Origin: Mytilisepta virgata
Lineage: Eukaryota > Mollusca > Bivalvia > Mytilida > Mytilidae
Assembly (NCBI GenBank): GCA_028015205.1
Contig: CM051518.1
Location: 52,128,372 to 52,192,371, forward strand
DNA: 64,000 nt
Direction: 5' to 3'
In this document: one piece after another, positions 28,301 to 36,493 of the stretch
Layout: every line of letters starts with the position of its first letter
Position numbering within the stretch: position 1 is the first letter of the stretch
Translations under genes and position numbers: made by a program
The notes under the pieces: model-generated
Told to the model about the DNA's origin: nothing
Databases searched by the model: none
The model's input: only the letters and a program-made list of their open reading frames with translations

Positions 28301-31300
28301 TGATTTGTATGTAGCATGGCTAATAGTGGTTTTAGATATTTTGAATAAGTATCCATATCAAAATTAGGTCACATGAGCTTTGTCTTTGTATCAAAATCAG
28401 GAATAAATGTCTTTGTCTAAAAGTATTGTGTTTGTTAGGAGATCTTTCCTAAAGTTAGAACGTTGATAAGGTTTCTCCGATTTTATTCATTAATTTTGTT
28501 ATTTGTCTGAACTGCATTTTTCGGAAGCTGTTGCATGCTTTGGAGTTGCAGGGTAGAATGGTGTGTTCAGCATTTCTTCAACATTTACAGTTTCATGTGT
28601 AAACATGAATTATAGATTTGTAGTCTAAGCGTAAATGAAATTGATGTGAACATTGGTAAAAGTTGTTTATACCAAGGGATTGTGGTGTAGTCTTTGACAG
28701 TTTAAATATGGTAGTTCAACTGCTGGTTTTAAAGTTTAATAGGCAAGAGTATGTCAATATACATGTATTTCAGATGTACATTGTAAAAGAGTAAGACTGA
28801 AAATTACAAGGATATAATTTGTAAAACTGTAGAATTGTACAAAAACTAAGCTTCAGTATATTTTTGAACGAAAATTACAAGGAAGAATACATGAGATGTG
28901 TTGAGGGAGTACTCCATTTCATAATAGGTTTTTAATAGCTACATATATTTTTAGGTAAGCAGAACACATCTTTCACACTGCATGTATATTGCTAGTTTAT
29001 GCAACATAAAAGACAATTAAAATCTATCATTTCATTCGTATTAATTCTCATTGGCCTACAAATAACACTGATCCAAGTTAATCCCTTTCATTTACTATTC
29101 GACTTGGAAGCTTTGATGCCAACAGAAGATGCCCACAGTTTTTCATGGCTGTGCCCAGTTTCCAATAGAGGCTTAAATTATCATGTCACTTCATCAAAGA
29201 GTACATCAAGATGACAATTTTTTTAATATTTGATAAACAAATGCTATGACCCCAATTACACTGTCCATTTATAGGCAACTTATTCACCTTATCTTATAGA
29301 CATATTTTTAAATGCATTACATGTTTATATTTTTATTTTAGAACAAATATCAAGGTTGTGATTTAAAAATAGATATTTATGCAATCCCATAAAACTTCAT
29401 TGAAGCTGTCTAAGAAGAGGTTATTGTGCAATTAAAAACCAGAAGTCACAATACTAAATTATCTAGAGTAATAAATAAAGACTCTAAAATTCAAGAAACA
29501 AATGTGTAAAATGATTATGATATTTCAGATGACAGAAAAAGTTTCAAGTTTAGAGAACAGACTTAAAGAGTCAGAGGACAGATGTGTGCAGTTTGAAAAT
29601 AAAACAAAAGAGGTGTGAATATAAAGTACTTGTTATGTGAAACGTGGTACACTAAAATAATTTTTGTTAGAGGATTCTAAATTTTAAATTCACAGAATTC
29701 AAACTGCAGTGCACTTTTCTACAGTAAAAAGGGATCATTATTCCGGCTTACTGTCAGAAATTAAACCACCTTGATATAGTTATCTGTATTGCAAATAATA
29801 TGTTTTATAAATTGAGCAATAATTAAAACATGATTCAAGATTTTTCAGGAAAACAGAATGGTAAACTTGGTGTGGGCTTTTCATTTCATTTTTCGTTATT
29901 TTACTATATATATATATATATATATATATGTGCAAGCAAACTTCAGTTTTATCTTCCCATTCAGTTGCTCAATTCCTCAGGAACCATTGTGGTTAAAGGA
30001 TTTTTATATCTTTAATTATGTAGATAAATATTTTAGAGATTTTTGGATAAGCTTAAATTTATTGACAGATCTTCTCTTCTTTTTTAAAAAGAAAATTCCA
30101 TAAAGCTTTATGTTTGGAAATAGAGTATAAAAGGGATAATATTCATTTTAAAAAAGTAAAATTAAATAATATATGATACAGTATAATTTTCTTTTAATAT
30201 ATATAAGATGTGGATTTGAAATGGGAAATTATTTCATAGTATTTTTTTATTTATAAGGCTGAAGTAAGAATCTCATCATTAGAAGAAGAATTAAATGAGA
30301 AAGATAAAGTAGCTGTCAATCTTGATGATTTATTGAAGGTAAGGTAGACTTTTTTAGTTCTACGCTTTTTGCTCATTTTGGCATTTGAATATGCTGTACA
30401 ACTTTTGCCTTTAGCATAAGCAATGGGATAAAATTTGTTGAAATGAGCACAAACAGTATATTTGAATTGTTATCAAAGAATGTTTATAAATACATACATG
30501 TAGTACTAGTAGTTTCTGACACGTGTGAAGGGGTTTCTAAATACTTGTAGAACATATGTCTAAGAGTGAAATTTTTAATTTTTCCATAATCCTTAAAATA
30601 ATGTATGATAAACAACAATACATCATTGTACATGTATATAACTGGTATACCTATAATAAGCCAGTATACTTTATCCTTGAAAAGACTAAAAAAAGGGTGA
30701 CATCTCTACAGGGCAATTCTTACTCAGATATGCAAACTGCCTCTTTTTTTTGGTAACAGTTCATACCACATGAAAAAAAAATGCTATAATATATTAAAAC
30801 AATTGGTTATATATTCCAAAATGTGCTGCTTCTATGTATTCTCAACTTTCACAAATGACAAAGCTACAGTCATGTCAGCTAAAGTATTTTGTTATACAGC
30901 TTCTTGTTATATAGCTACTTATTAAATTTTTAATTGGTATACACAGGAAGTATTACAATAGTGTTCATATATGTTAAATGATTACATGAAAAATTCATAA
31001 CTTTTCAGCAAATAGAGGAATTAAAAAAGAGTAATAAAGATTTGGCATCCACCAATGTAAGACTTAATGGTATAATAAAGACAGGCCAGGATTCTTTATC
31101 TAAAGAACAGGAACTGGTCAATGAACTACGCAAACAGATGGATGAGAAAAATAAAGTATGCATTTATTCCTATTTCTGTTATTTCTTGTTGATAATTTTA
31201 AACAAATATAAAATGATCAAATAAATACTACTCGGGGAGGTCATAGTTGCCATAAATCACTTGCAATTGACTTAAATCATTCAAATTGATTTTTTTTTAA

Positions 31301-33238
31301 ATAATTTGTCACAGTAAAGAGTAATTCTAAACAACATATTAAGGTTAGTGGTTCTTACAAGGCTCTACAGCTAAATCCACCAATAAAAGCTGGCCACCCC
31401 AATACACCAAACTAAATCATACATTTCTGATTTGAAGTCTTGTAAGCTCTACATAAGTATACACTGTGTATACATTCCTGTTATCCATTTTGTTATCCAC
31501 TATTTTTTCAAATAACTACATGTACATACATGTATGTGTCAACTTTACTTATTAATTTTTTGATGCAATTTTTTTTATTTAGCAGTCTGGAGCAGCACCT
31601 AGTCAAGAATTAGAGGAAGTAAGTGTAGTCAAAATTATTGAACTTCTTCACGTTGAATTTTGTTATTTTACTTCGAACAATAAAATTCAATACAAAGATC
31701 ACCAATAACCAAAATAGAAAAAACATCCTGCCTTACCCAGTCACCTTTTAAATTAACTCAATTCTTACCTCCAGGTATTTAGTTTGTTGATGTTCGGCAA
31801 GCATGTTGCTCCAAACATCGATTCAAGGAAAAAATCCAGTTTGCTGTCATTTTGACAGATTTCTTGTTCATACACATAATGTTGTGTAAATTTTGTTAAA
31901 AAAATATTTAAAACAATTTTGAAGCACTAAGGAAATACAGAACTTTAATGAATAAATGTATGCTTTAATTAAAGTTGAAGAAAAAGTTATCAGAAACAGA
32001 GAAGCAGTTAGACAGAGAAATAACAGGAAATAAACAGATGTCACAAAAACTTGTAAGTGTTTTGTAGGAAATCTCTGTGATTATTGTATATATTTGTCTG
32101 TTATATTTTTCTAAACTTTTTCCCCAAAGTTCATGTGGATTGGTTATTGATATAAGTGTGAATTAATTAGTACAAATCTTTTTCTCTTGTGGCGCTTCTT
32201 TAATTATGACTTTTGACAGAAGGGCTATTATTTCATCATTATCAACAGTTTAATTTACTTTCATGTAATATTCTAAAATTGAGTAGATCGTCATTTATTA
32301 ATCTAAGTAATCAACATTATAGATTAACTGCTAATTAAAACCGAAACCTTAAATTTATCTACTTTGTACATGTAATTACTTAAAAAATGGTTTCAAATAA
32401 AACAGAAAATAGTAGAAATGTATAATTAACCCTTTTGCCGACAAGTCCCAGTTTACCAGGATTCCTGATTCAACTCGCTGACAATGAGTACCGGTTTACC
32501 GGGATTGTCACATAGGTTTTATATTTCCTGCTCTTGGAGCTAACATCAAGAGTTATCGTTTTTATATTTGAAACCTGGATAAAGATAAAACAATGGCAGA
32601 TCTTTTACAAAAAACCGAGTGAAAAAAGATGTAGTTTTGAGGATTTTATGGGATTTTAAGGTTAGGAAAATGAATTTTAGAAATTTTTTGGCAAGATTGG
32701 ATGCCAGGGAAGTATCTATTTTATATCAGAAGTGCCAAATTTGTTCAAAATGGATTGGAATGGACGTCGATGATTGGAAGTTTATTTCTTGAAATAATTT
32801 TTATCATTTTTAATGGCAAAATAGCATATTAATAATGTAGAGCGATTTAAACTATATTTGAAGAATTTCAACATATCCAGCCGCAGAAACCCCTCTTTGC
32901 TACCAAATCTTCGCATTTTCATTCAAAAACTAAAAAGATTATTAACATTTTTATTCAAATAAAGAATAAATGACCCAAAATTAATGCTCTAAAGCATTAA
33001 CAAAGAGATAACCACTGAAGTCTTCAATCTTGTCAGGGAAGCCATTGGCAAGGGTTACATCCTGTTGGACTCCATCAGTGAAAGGGTTAATGAATGATTG
33101 AAATTTCATGGTCAGAATTATTAAAAAATCTCTTGTTCAGGATTAAAGAAGGGCACTTGGATTTGTTGGTAATGGATCTTTTATATGTGTATTTTTTTCC
33201 TTTAGAGTGAAACAACAGAATCAAAGTCTGATACTTGA
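1140..33238 (+). CDS. Kinectin/RRBP1-like coiled-coil protein, gene partial at 5' end (22 exons)
   Basis: Twenty-two exons join in frame into about 823 residues ending in a TGA at 33236-33238. The product is rich in Glu, Lys, Gln and Leu with continuous heptad-like spacing, as in the long rod of kinectin and RRBP1 (p180). These are ER-membrane proteins that bind kinesin or ribosomes and microtubules. The best family signature is LREKNWKAM in exon 8, then LFP (exon 9) and W...F (exon 10), a short less-coiled break found at the same place in vertebrate family members as I remember them. The signal-anchor and lysine-rich N-terminus are not in the window, so whether it is closer to kinectin or RRBP1 cannot be decided; many invertebrates may have one ancestral gene. 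Introns are phase 0 except phase 1 before exon 1 and phase 2 after exons 2 and 6. Exons 11-14 are an internal duplication. No promoter is visible. Confidence 0.9.
1750..2190. repeat. Tandem repeat, ~165-bp unit
   Basis: GTGTCCAAGTTTCGTGG recurs at about 1840 and 2006, and CAGTCTGACACCTG at about 1933 and 2098. The text (GACCTTGACCTCA, CATATTTGGTC, TAGATAGTTCTTAGTGG) reappears at 5985-6170, across the block at 2190-5980. Confidence 0.75.
2190..5000. repeat. Tandem ~750-bp repeat, about 3-4 diverged copies
   Basis: The block starting ATATGGGTTAACTGGACGAA occurs at 2299 and 3048. CACACCTGTTATTCC-type text occurs near 2792, 3565 and 4305, and GACAGATTAATTTTT near 2920, 4004 and 4750. Copies differ by indels and A-runs. 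It lies inside the intron between exons 1 and 2 and has no lasting ORF. Confidence 0.75.
5011..5110. repeat. Imperfect hairpin, arms about 46 bp
   Basis: CCCGCTTACGCTTTCCTTCC at 5036-5055 pairs with GGAAGCAAAGCGTAAGCGCG at 5068-5087, and pairing extends out to GGAAAC / GTTTCC. The loop is only about 5 bases. GTTAAG flanks both sides (5002-5007, 5112-5117). GC-rich against an AT-rich background; a short fold-back insertion is likely. Confidence 0.7.
5871..5974. repeat. Small inverted repeat, possible MITE
   Basis: ATAACGGATGCCCACGTTC at the left faces GAACGTGGGCAT plus ATCCGTTAT at the right, with a 7-base insertion in the right arm. Internal CAACGTGG is repeated. Confidence 0.5.
5980..6330. 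repeat. Further copy of the ~165-bp repeat of 1750-2190
   Basis: CAAGTCTGACACCTG, CCATTTCTCAGCAAC, CTAGACCCACCACATTTGG and TAGATAGTTCTTAGTGG match the upstream array. It reads as the right part of an array split by the 3.8-kb block between them. Confidence 0.6.
6331..6803. other. Intron sequence, nothing recognised
   Basis: AT-rich sequence before exon 2 with no repeat or ORF that I can support. Confidence 0.6.
6804..6841 (+). CDS. Exon 2 (38 bp)
   Basis: Acceptor TTTGCAG ends at 6803 and donor GTAAGT starts at 6842. It reads ENKMLKEQYERV plus two bases of a Lys codon that exon 3 completes, so the following intron is phase 2. It is preceded by a 5.4-kb intron full of repeats. Confidence 0.85.
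7449..7623 (+). CDS. Exon 3 (175 bp)
   Basis: Acceptor TTTTGCAG ends at 7448; donor GTAATT starts at 7624. One base completes the split Lys codon, then the exon reads AEAVPPAEFNSLRQKV onward to KKLKGAE. The short Pro-Pro break followed by coiled coil resembles linkers in the family. Leaves in phase 0. Confidence 0.9.
8635..8838 (+). CDS. Exon 4 (204 bp, 68 codons)
   Basis: The acceptor is the AG at 8633-8634 (TTTTATCAAG), with a weak pyrimidine tract. The donor GTTTTT at 8839 is non-consensus. The reading frame GDSAGVWSKRVDEVNQQL through ELEVKLK is open, coiled-coil-like and phase 0 at both ends, fitting exons 3 and 5 exactly, which outweighs the weak splice signals. Confidence 0.85.
9202..9327 (+). 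CDS. Exon 5 (126 bp, 42 codons)
   Basis: Acceptor AAACACAG ends at 9201; donor GTAAGA starts at 9328. Encodes GAEKEKISFETSLKAAEKK through ELQAELK, a Lys/Glu-rich coiled coil. Phase 0 at both ends. Confidence 0.88.
9328..10214. other. Intron 5, nothing firmly recognised
   Basis: AT-rich. A short stretch near 9980-10090 (AGTTTGGAT-like, CTGGTTTGCTGTCACTCCA) resembles one near 31795-31855 (CCAGTTTGCTGTCATTTTGA), suggesting an old dispersed repeat. Confidence 0.5.
10215..10375 (+). CDS. Exon 6 (161 bp)
   Basis: Acceptor TTTGACTCAG ends at 10214; donor GTATGT starts at 10376. Encodes KIDEEKRRLADEVKVTKE followed by a Thr-rich, less coiled stretch (TKTATAPNGDIHDESSGS) and VEHEK, ending with two bases of an Ile codon. 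The low-complexity hinge between coiled coils is consistent with a flexible break in the rod. Confidence 0.88.
11026..11314 (+). CDS. Exon 7 (289 bp)
   Basis: Acceptor TATTTTACAG ends at 11025; donor GTATGT starts at 11315. One base completes Ile, then LSEKVVELKKLTTEIENR runs through VETQKKKNN. It is the longest exon in the window and pure coiled coil. It ends in KNN, which joins ELREKNW of exon 8 to give the family signature. Confidence 0.9.
11315..13019. other. Intron 7, simple repeats only
   Basis: Holds a poly-G run at about 11522-11542 and TATATATATATGTGTG plus ACATGTACATGTA near 11900-11940. Nothing else recognised. Confidence 0.6.
13020..13115 (+). CDS. Exon 8 (96 bp), carries the LREKNWKAM family signature
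   Basis: Acceptor GTAATATAG ends at 13019; donor GTAATT starts at 13116. It reads ELREKNWKAMDALDKTEK and on to VKETK. NN(D/E)LREKNWKAM(E/D)AL is the most conserved stretch I recognise from vertebrate RRBP1 and kinectin, and it drives the family call. Confidence 0.93.
13539..14152. mobile_element. hAT-like non-autonomous element (614 bp)
   Basis: A perfect 16-bp terminal inverted repeat, CAGGGTTCTCACTAAG at 13539-13554 and its complement at 14137-14152, bounds the element. CAGGG starts are typical of hAT elements. I could not see a clean 8-bp target duplication, so the superfamily is tentative. No transposase ORF. Lies in intron 8. Confidence 0.7.
14153..15660. other. Intron 8 remainder, nothing recognised
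   Basis: AT-rich sequence without a supported ORF or repeat. Confidence 0.5.
15665..16115. repeat. Dispersed repeat with two ~180-bp tandem units
   Basis: CAGGTTAAAGTTTTTGGTGA occurs at about 15747 and 15927, with GGGTGAAGTTG and TGCATGTCAAATTAGGGTTT repeated in step. It ends CGGGGCATCGTGTCCTGTGG, a terminus resembled at 43190-43215, so both may be one family with different internal units. Confidence 0.65.
16317..16409 (+). CDS. Exon 9 (93 bp, 31 codons)
   Basis: Acceptor TTTAATTTCAG ends at 16316; donor GTGAGT starts at 16410. Reads EQLQSTVGEVEKSDQALF and ends QRLFPDVKVKDKL. The LFP motif sits where vertebrate family members have a short non-coiled segment (LLP/LFP). Confidence 0.9.
17016..17090 (+). 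CDS. Exon 10 (75 bp, 25 codons)
   Basis: Acceptor TTGCTTTCAG ends at 17015; donor GTAAGT starts at 17091. Reads NHKDWMSYFEKEVQTYI then TTLKSQKE. The W...F(E)K pattern follows the LFP of exon 9 as in the kinectin/RRBP1 family. Confidence 0.9.
17683..17775 (+). CDS. Exon 11 (93 bp), first unit of duplicated exon pair
   Basis: Acceptor TTTCTTTTTAG ends at 17682; donor GTAAGT starts at 17776. Thirty-one codons, SAKSDDSSKVLEENKKLE through SVLDTT. It matches exon 13 at 19 of 31 residues by direct comparison. Confidence 0.9.
17953..18045 (+). CDS. Exon 12 (93 bp), second exon of duplicated pair
   Basis: Acceptor CTTTTCCCAG ends at 17952; donor GTATGG starts at 18046. Reads ENKLKQLENSVEGEERKW through LQLQLEQ, matching exon 14 at 24 of 31 residues. 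The LxxSVExEExxW pattern also occurs in vertebrate RRBP1/kinectin, where I recall one copy. Confidence 0.9.
18315..18407 (+). CDS. Exon 13 (93 bp), paralogue of exon 11
   Basis: Acceptor TGTTTGTAG ends at 18314; donor GTAAGT starts at 18408. Thirty-one codons, KGKSEDTSALSEENKKLE through SVLQTT. Identical length and phase to exon 11, as expected for a tandem copy. Confidence 0.9.
19138..20896 (+). mobile_element. Hairpin-ended repeat, full-length copy (~1.76 kb), Helitron-like candidate
   Basis: The left end is a hairpin at 19138-19166 (AGCTCAC...GTGAGCT stem, with TCC/GGA inside). The right end carries AGGCTCTTGGGAGCTT at 20873-20888 then CTTGTTA. The inside holds GGTCAAGGGTCAAGG / TCCATAGCAACC units as in 1-480, interrupted by a TTAA-flanked element. 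Conserved hairpin ends with variable internal tandem units resemble bivalve Helitron-like elements, but no helicase is present. It sits in intron 13. Confidence 0.65.
19846..20657 (-). mobile_element. piggyBac-like MITE flanked by TTAA (~812 bp)
   Basis: TTAA at 19846-19849 and 20654-20657 bounds the insertion, and the sequence outside rejoins the interrupted repeat. Read on the minus strand it starts TTAACCCTTTCCAGACGTAT, the usual look of piggyBac ends; the other end is TTAACACTTTCAACCC. The minus-strand ORF at 20363-20599 (78 codons) is shared with the relative at 56651-56887. No transposase. Confidence 0.7.
21013..21105 (+). CDS. Exon 14 (93 bp), paralogue of exon 12
   Basis: Acceptor TTCTCCATAG ends at 21012; donor GTAAAT starts at 21106. 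Reads ENKLQQLENGVEGEENKW through VQLELEQ. The 2.6-kb intron before it holds a hairpin-ended repeat, whereas the matching intron between exons 11 and 12 is only 177 bp. Confidence 0.9.
21727..21944 (+). mobile_element. tRNA-derived SINE, family A, lacking box B
   Basis: Flanked by a perfect 12-bp target duplication, ACTTATACTTTG at 21715-21726 and 21945-21956. Starts with box-A-like TGGCCGAGTGGTCTAGG, but the segment with the box B GTTCGAATC, present in the copy at 44194, is missing. The tail domain (CCGGCTTCCTCCACCAATAA) matches that copy. Confidence 0.85.
22288..22347 (+). CDS. Exon 15 (60 bp)
   Basis: Acceptor TCTTTTCAG ends at 22287; donor GTGTGT starts at 22348. Encodes LRQDNTSLKEELEKCRGSAE. 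Phase 0 at both ends. Confidence 0.85.
22348..23819. other. Intron 15, nothing recognised
   Basis: AT-rich sequence without a supported feature. Confidence 0.5.
23820..24426. mobile_element. TIR element of ~607 bp (MITE), unclassified
   Basis: The left end GGCCATTTATTTTTAAT...GTTTACGGAT (23820-23852) faces ATCCGTAAAC...AAATAAATGGCC (24394-24426), about 33 bp with few mismatches. No clear target duplication and no ORF. Located in intron 15. Confidence 0.65.
24427..25081. other. Intron 15 remainder, nothing recognised
   Basis: AT-rich, no supported feature. Confidence 0.5.
25082..25147 (+). CDS. Exon 16 (66 bp)
   Basis: Acceptor TTCATTCTAG ends at 25081; donor GTAAAA starts at 25148. Encodes ALGELDFAYRCLEKSITK plus ITDE. 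It is less clearly coiled coil than its neighbours and lies alone between introns of 2.7 and 4.4 kb, so it is somewhat less certain; it could be a cassette exon, since skipping it keeps the frame. Confidence 0.75.
25148..27514. other. Intron 16, nothing recognised
   Basis: Very AT-rich. Small overlapping ORFs on both strands near 25460-25670 have no coding look. Confidence 0.5.
27515..28260 (+). repeat. Hairpin-ended family relative with ~150-bp tandem units
   Basis: Begins with GGCCATGTGAGCTTTTGTCATCACTTGGC, as at 19157 and 47651. Diverged units follow, each with TTGACAGGAAGCATCTGTG- or TTTACAGGAA-type text and AAACATGGC. The right end is not recognisable. Confidence 0.6.
28261..29528. other. 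Intron 16 remainder, nothing recognised
   Basis: No supported ORF, RNA or repeat. A 71-codon ORF at 28999-29214 lacks splice context and coiled-coil character. Confidence 0.5.
29529..29612 (+). CDS. Exon 17 (84 bp)
   Basis: Acceptor TGATATTTCAG ends at 29528; donor GTGTGA starts at 29613. Encodes MTEKVSSLENRLKESEDR and CVQFENKTKE, typical coiled coil. Confidence 0.88.
29904..29930. repeat. (TA)n microsatellite
   Basis: Uninterrupted TA dinucleotides in intron 17. Confidence 0.9.
30258..30338 (+). CDS. Exon 18 (81 bp)
   Basis: Acceptor TTATTTATAAG ends at 30257; donor GTAAGG starts at 30339. Encodes AEVRISSLEEELNEKDKV through DDLLK. Confidence 0.87.
31009..31155 (+). CDS. Exon 19 (147 bp, 49 codons)
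   Basis: Acceptor AACTTTTCAG ends at 31008; donor GTATGC starts at 31156. Encodes QIEELKKSNKDLASTNVR through QMDEKNK. The pattern LxxLLKTxQExLxxE near the vertebrate RRBP1 C-terminus resembles NGIIKTGQDSLSKEQE here, showing the rod end is near. Confidence 0.9.
31340..31422 (+). repeat. Old fragment of SINE family A tail
   Basis: AAGGTTAGTGGTTCTTACA and TCCACCAATAAAAGCTGGCC align with the tail domain of the SINE at 44194-44458. No head or target duplication. Confidence 0.6.
31583..31618 (+). CDS. Exon 20 (36 or 33 bp) with NAGNAG acceptor
   Basis: The 3' splice site reads TTTAGCAG, so the exon can start at 31583 (CAG, adding Gln) or 31586. Both stay in frame and encode (Q)SGAAPSQELEE. Donor GTAAGT starts at 31619. 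The Ala/Pro segment makes a short break in the coiled coil. Confidence 0.82.
31975..32052 (+). CDS. Exon 21 (78 bp)
   Basis: Acceptor TTTAATTAAAG ends at 31974; donor GTAAGT starts at 32053. Encodes LKKKLSETEKQLDREITG and NKQMSQKL. Phase 0 at both ends, so several different last exons could follow it. Confidence 0.85.
32426..33090. mobile_element. piggyBac-like MITE flanked by TTAA (~665 bp)
   Basis: Starts TTAACCCTTTTGCCGACAAG and ends AAAGGGTTAA, a 10-bp inverted repeat including the TTAA target. Near the left end GTTTACCGGGATT/GTTTACCAGGATT is repeated in direct orientation. No transposase. It fills most of the last intron, between exons 21 and 22. Confidence 0.65.
33206..33238 (+). CDS. 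Exon 22, terminal coding exon (SETTESKSDT-stop)
   Basis: Acceptor TTCCTTTAG ends at 33205. It adds ten residues, SETTESKSDT, then TGA at 33236. A short Ser/Thr/Glu-rich hydrophilic tail after the coiled coil resembles the tail of vertebrate RRBP1. I found no convincing AATAAA within the next 2 kb, so the 3' UTR length is unknown. A second terminal exon is possible at 37539. Confidence 0.7.
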   Translation, partial: SETTESKSDT

Positions 33239-34790
33239 TTTCACAGGTGAAAACCATGTATAGTTTTCTCACTAGATGTTCAACTAATCTATTTTATTTC
33301 TGTTTATAATGATACCATCATCTTTTTTCTCTATAATGTAAAACTAATCCTCTAGACTTTACTTTGTGCATGTTTGAAATCCTGTACTTTGTATTCAAAT
33401 CAAAGGAAATATTAAAAATTAATGTTTTTGATTTTAAAAGGATCAGGCAACAGGTGTTCCATGGAACACTCAGTCTAAAATTTCATTAGCAATATATTCC
33501 TTTGAAGATATGACTAAAAATTCTATTTTGGTGGTTTTTTCTGTGATTTTCTGTTTACATGTACAGCATTACAAGCATGAATTCTGCTTATTTTTAATAA
33601 TTAGTAACGAAATATAAATATTATTTACTTTGATGCACAATATTATAATGCTTTTAAAACAGTATTGTCTATCTAGTCCTCTAGACTGTGATAGTATTTT
33701 ACAGTCTTTCAGATGCCAACCCAAATCTATATATCTGATTTAGAATCTAATATACACAAAATCAAACTTCAAAACTTTCTACAGGTATGAGGGGTCGGTA
33801 TAAAAATTTAGTTTACAGTTTCTTTAAGAGCTGATCAGCATTCTTGTAACTGATCACAAAATTAATATTGAATAACAAACATTCAGATCAGTGTTGATTA
33901 AAAGTTAGTCCTACCACACCACTGGAAGTTATCGGAACCTTATCTGCCAACCATTTTCACTACCTATTGCAGAAAATTATCCAAAAAATATTGATAAAAG
34001 TTAATGTAGAAATTATAAAATTAATAGGATTGCATGTTTGTTTCTAAATACATGTACATCGGTAGATGGTAAAACTGCTTTAGAGTTTACAGTTTACATG
34101 TTGCACTGGTAACAGTAGAGTGATTAGATATCGGCCTGGTAACTTTAAGGTAATAAAATGAACATTGGATTGTTTACTCGTAGTTGCCAATGAGACGAAA
34201 GGGTGCTGGTAACCTAATGACAGGTACTTTACAACCAATCATTGACCAGGCTTATATCATGTGGCAAAGACAACAGAACATTAAAGTGCATGTCCAAAAT
34301 ACTAACAAAATGCATGATTAAAAAAACATATAAAAAGCATGGGTGTGTCACAAAGAAAAAAAGAATACACAATTAAATCTACTTAGATCTAAAGGACAGA
34401 AACATTCTAAAGTGTCTTTCATTAGCATTTGCTTAAATGCATTTAGATGTTGCTTTTATATCAATATTTTCATGGTATCCGATCTTTAGCAGCATTTGAG
34501 CTTTGAATGAAGTTAAAGTTAAGAAATTAATGTATCATTTATTCAATACACTAAACAAAATTTCTTTTGTTTTTTATTTCTTTTGATTGATTTTTCATAT
34601 TTTGACCATATTTGTTCATAGATTGAAAAAATTCTAAATTCTCAATATCATATAACCATCATTTTTCTGCTAATTCTAAACACTGTGGAATATTGATTTG
34701 AAAGCATATTTTTAATATTTATTTATATGTTAGATTCTTTTATAAAAAAATAGTTTTTCCTATATTAACCCCTCTATCTGTTAAATACAG
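33239..34790. other. Region after the TGA: 3' UTR or further intron
   Basis: No convincing AATAAA close to the stop. AT-rich sequence with scattered old repeat text near 34180-34360. May be 3' UTR or, if later exons are used, intron. Confidence 0.45.
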
Positions 34791-34808
34791 GCTCAGTTAG
34801 GGGTAATG
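34791..34808 (+). CDS. Candidate 18-bp alternative microexon (AQLGVM)
   Basis: A pyrimidine-rich tract and TAAATACAG end at 34790, and a strong donor GTGAGT starts at 34809. The 18 bp between them encode AQLGVM in phase 0. It could be spliced between exon 21 and the candidate last exon at 37539. Reading through the donor adds nine codons and a TAA. Only splice signals and phase support this. Confidence 0.35.
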
Positions 34809-35815
34809 GTGAGTAAACAGGATATACTAATGGCCTAAATGTAGAAATTTTCACAGATTCCTCAATTTTCTGTTAACTTTTCTCATCCTCACAACCGGGA
34901 CACAGCTCCTTGACTTGTGAGGATGTCTTTTCTAAGCATATAAACTTCTGTATTTTTCAATCACTTATACATACTGTACTGATATTCATGTCACCTGCTA
35001 TTGGAATGGTTATTCCCATTCCTTTAACTAAATGTCATTTCTCAGGTCAATAATTGCTATGAATTTAAATACTGGTATTTTTACTCAGTGAAAATTCTAC
35101 ATTCAAAAAGAACCTCAGTATAACTGGAGATGGAATATATATCTGCAGAATGGTGATGGATTACTTAATTTTTCTCTCTATAACACATTTAAAGCTTTAG
35201 TGTGAAGGTCTAGAAATGCTTCTTAATTATTACATTAAAAATAGCAACTACTGGTTTAAGAAACTTTTTGGTAATAGAAAGATTATCTATTATGATTGAC
35301 TTTAATTTCCTCAGGTTTTGTCTTATAGATTCCTTTAAATTTTCCACCTTATCAGTAGCACTTCTATAGAGGTTTTCAACCATAAACAGAACGTTTAAAA
35401 TCTTTTATTCTGTCCTGTTGATAAAACCTAATTTGTTGAAATGTGCACATCAATACTTCCAAATTTCTTTTAATGATCACCTTTGGCCACAAAATTGATT
35501 TTTAGATTCTCATACTCAGTTGCATCAAGGTCTGAACAAACAAGTTAAAAAACAATTTAATTACAATCATAATAATTCTAGATTTAGAGTTATTACCCTG
35601 CACGAAGCGGAGGGTAATATCTCACTCAGACCTGGCAAATATTTCGCATATAACCGTCACAAGACCCTAATATTGTTATTATTATACTTCATGCTAAGAA
35701 TTCATCTAACATAAAATTAATTCACTTTTCTTGTGTAAAAAAGCACATCGCTGACTGAGACATTTCTTACTGTAAATATTAATGAAAAGCGTTCTATTCT
35801 TTTAACCATACATGT

Positions 35816-35975
35816 AAATGTACACAAAAACTCATGTGACATATAAAGCCACATGCGGACATATTACATTAGTTCATATGCAGTATTTGCAGGATAAATG
35901 TACACAAAAACCCATGCGACATATAAAGCCGCACATGGGCATATTACTGTAGTTCATATTCCGTATTTGCTGTAT
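35816..35975. repeat. 80-bp tandem duplication
   Basis: AAATGTACACAAAAACYCATG starts at 35816 and 35896, and the units stay aligned (GACATATAAAGCC) through TTCATAT...GTATTTGC. Confidence 0.8.
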
Positions 35976-36493
35976 AGGTTGGAATTTATATGTGAATTAT
36001 TATTGTACCAAATATCACAGTTGTTTCTGGTATGAAGTATAATAATCTTGATTATCATCTTTGATGTTGTAAAGACGTCTAATATCATAGTTTGGGCATA
36101 GTATTTCAAGTTTCTCATTACCATTTTGCAGTAAATATTTGTCTTAACATGAATAGTTAGAAGCTAGAAACCTATTTAGCACAAAATAGAAGTGCATTTT
36201 ATTAGCATGTTAGTAATTAGTCAATAAAAGTGCACACAACTTACAATGCATCCTTTGCACATATTCACATGACCTATTGAATTCATCTTACACATCTGTT
36301 AATAAATGATCAAAGCTATCTGTTAATAAATGGTCAAAGCCATATGTAACAAACTTTCAGTTGAAACATTTTGGAGTTTTATGCCTTACAGTGAAATATT
36401 TTTGGAGAATTTGTTTTGTATACACAAAAAGTATGGAATTTTAGAAATATATTGATAGAAGCATAATCAAAATCATTAGAATGATTCAAACAT

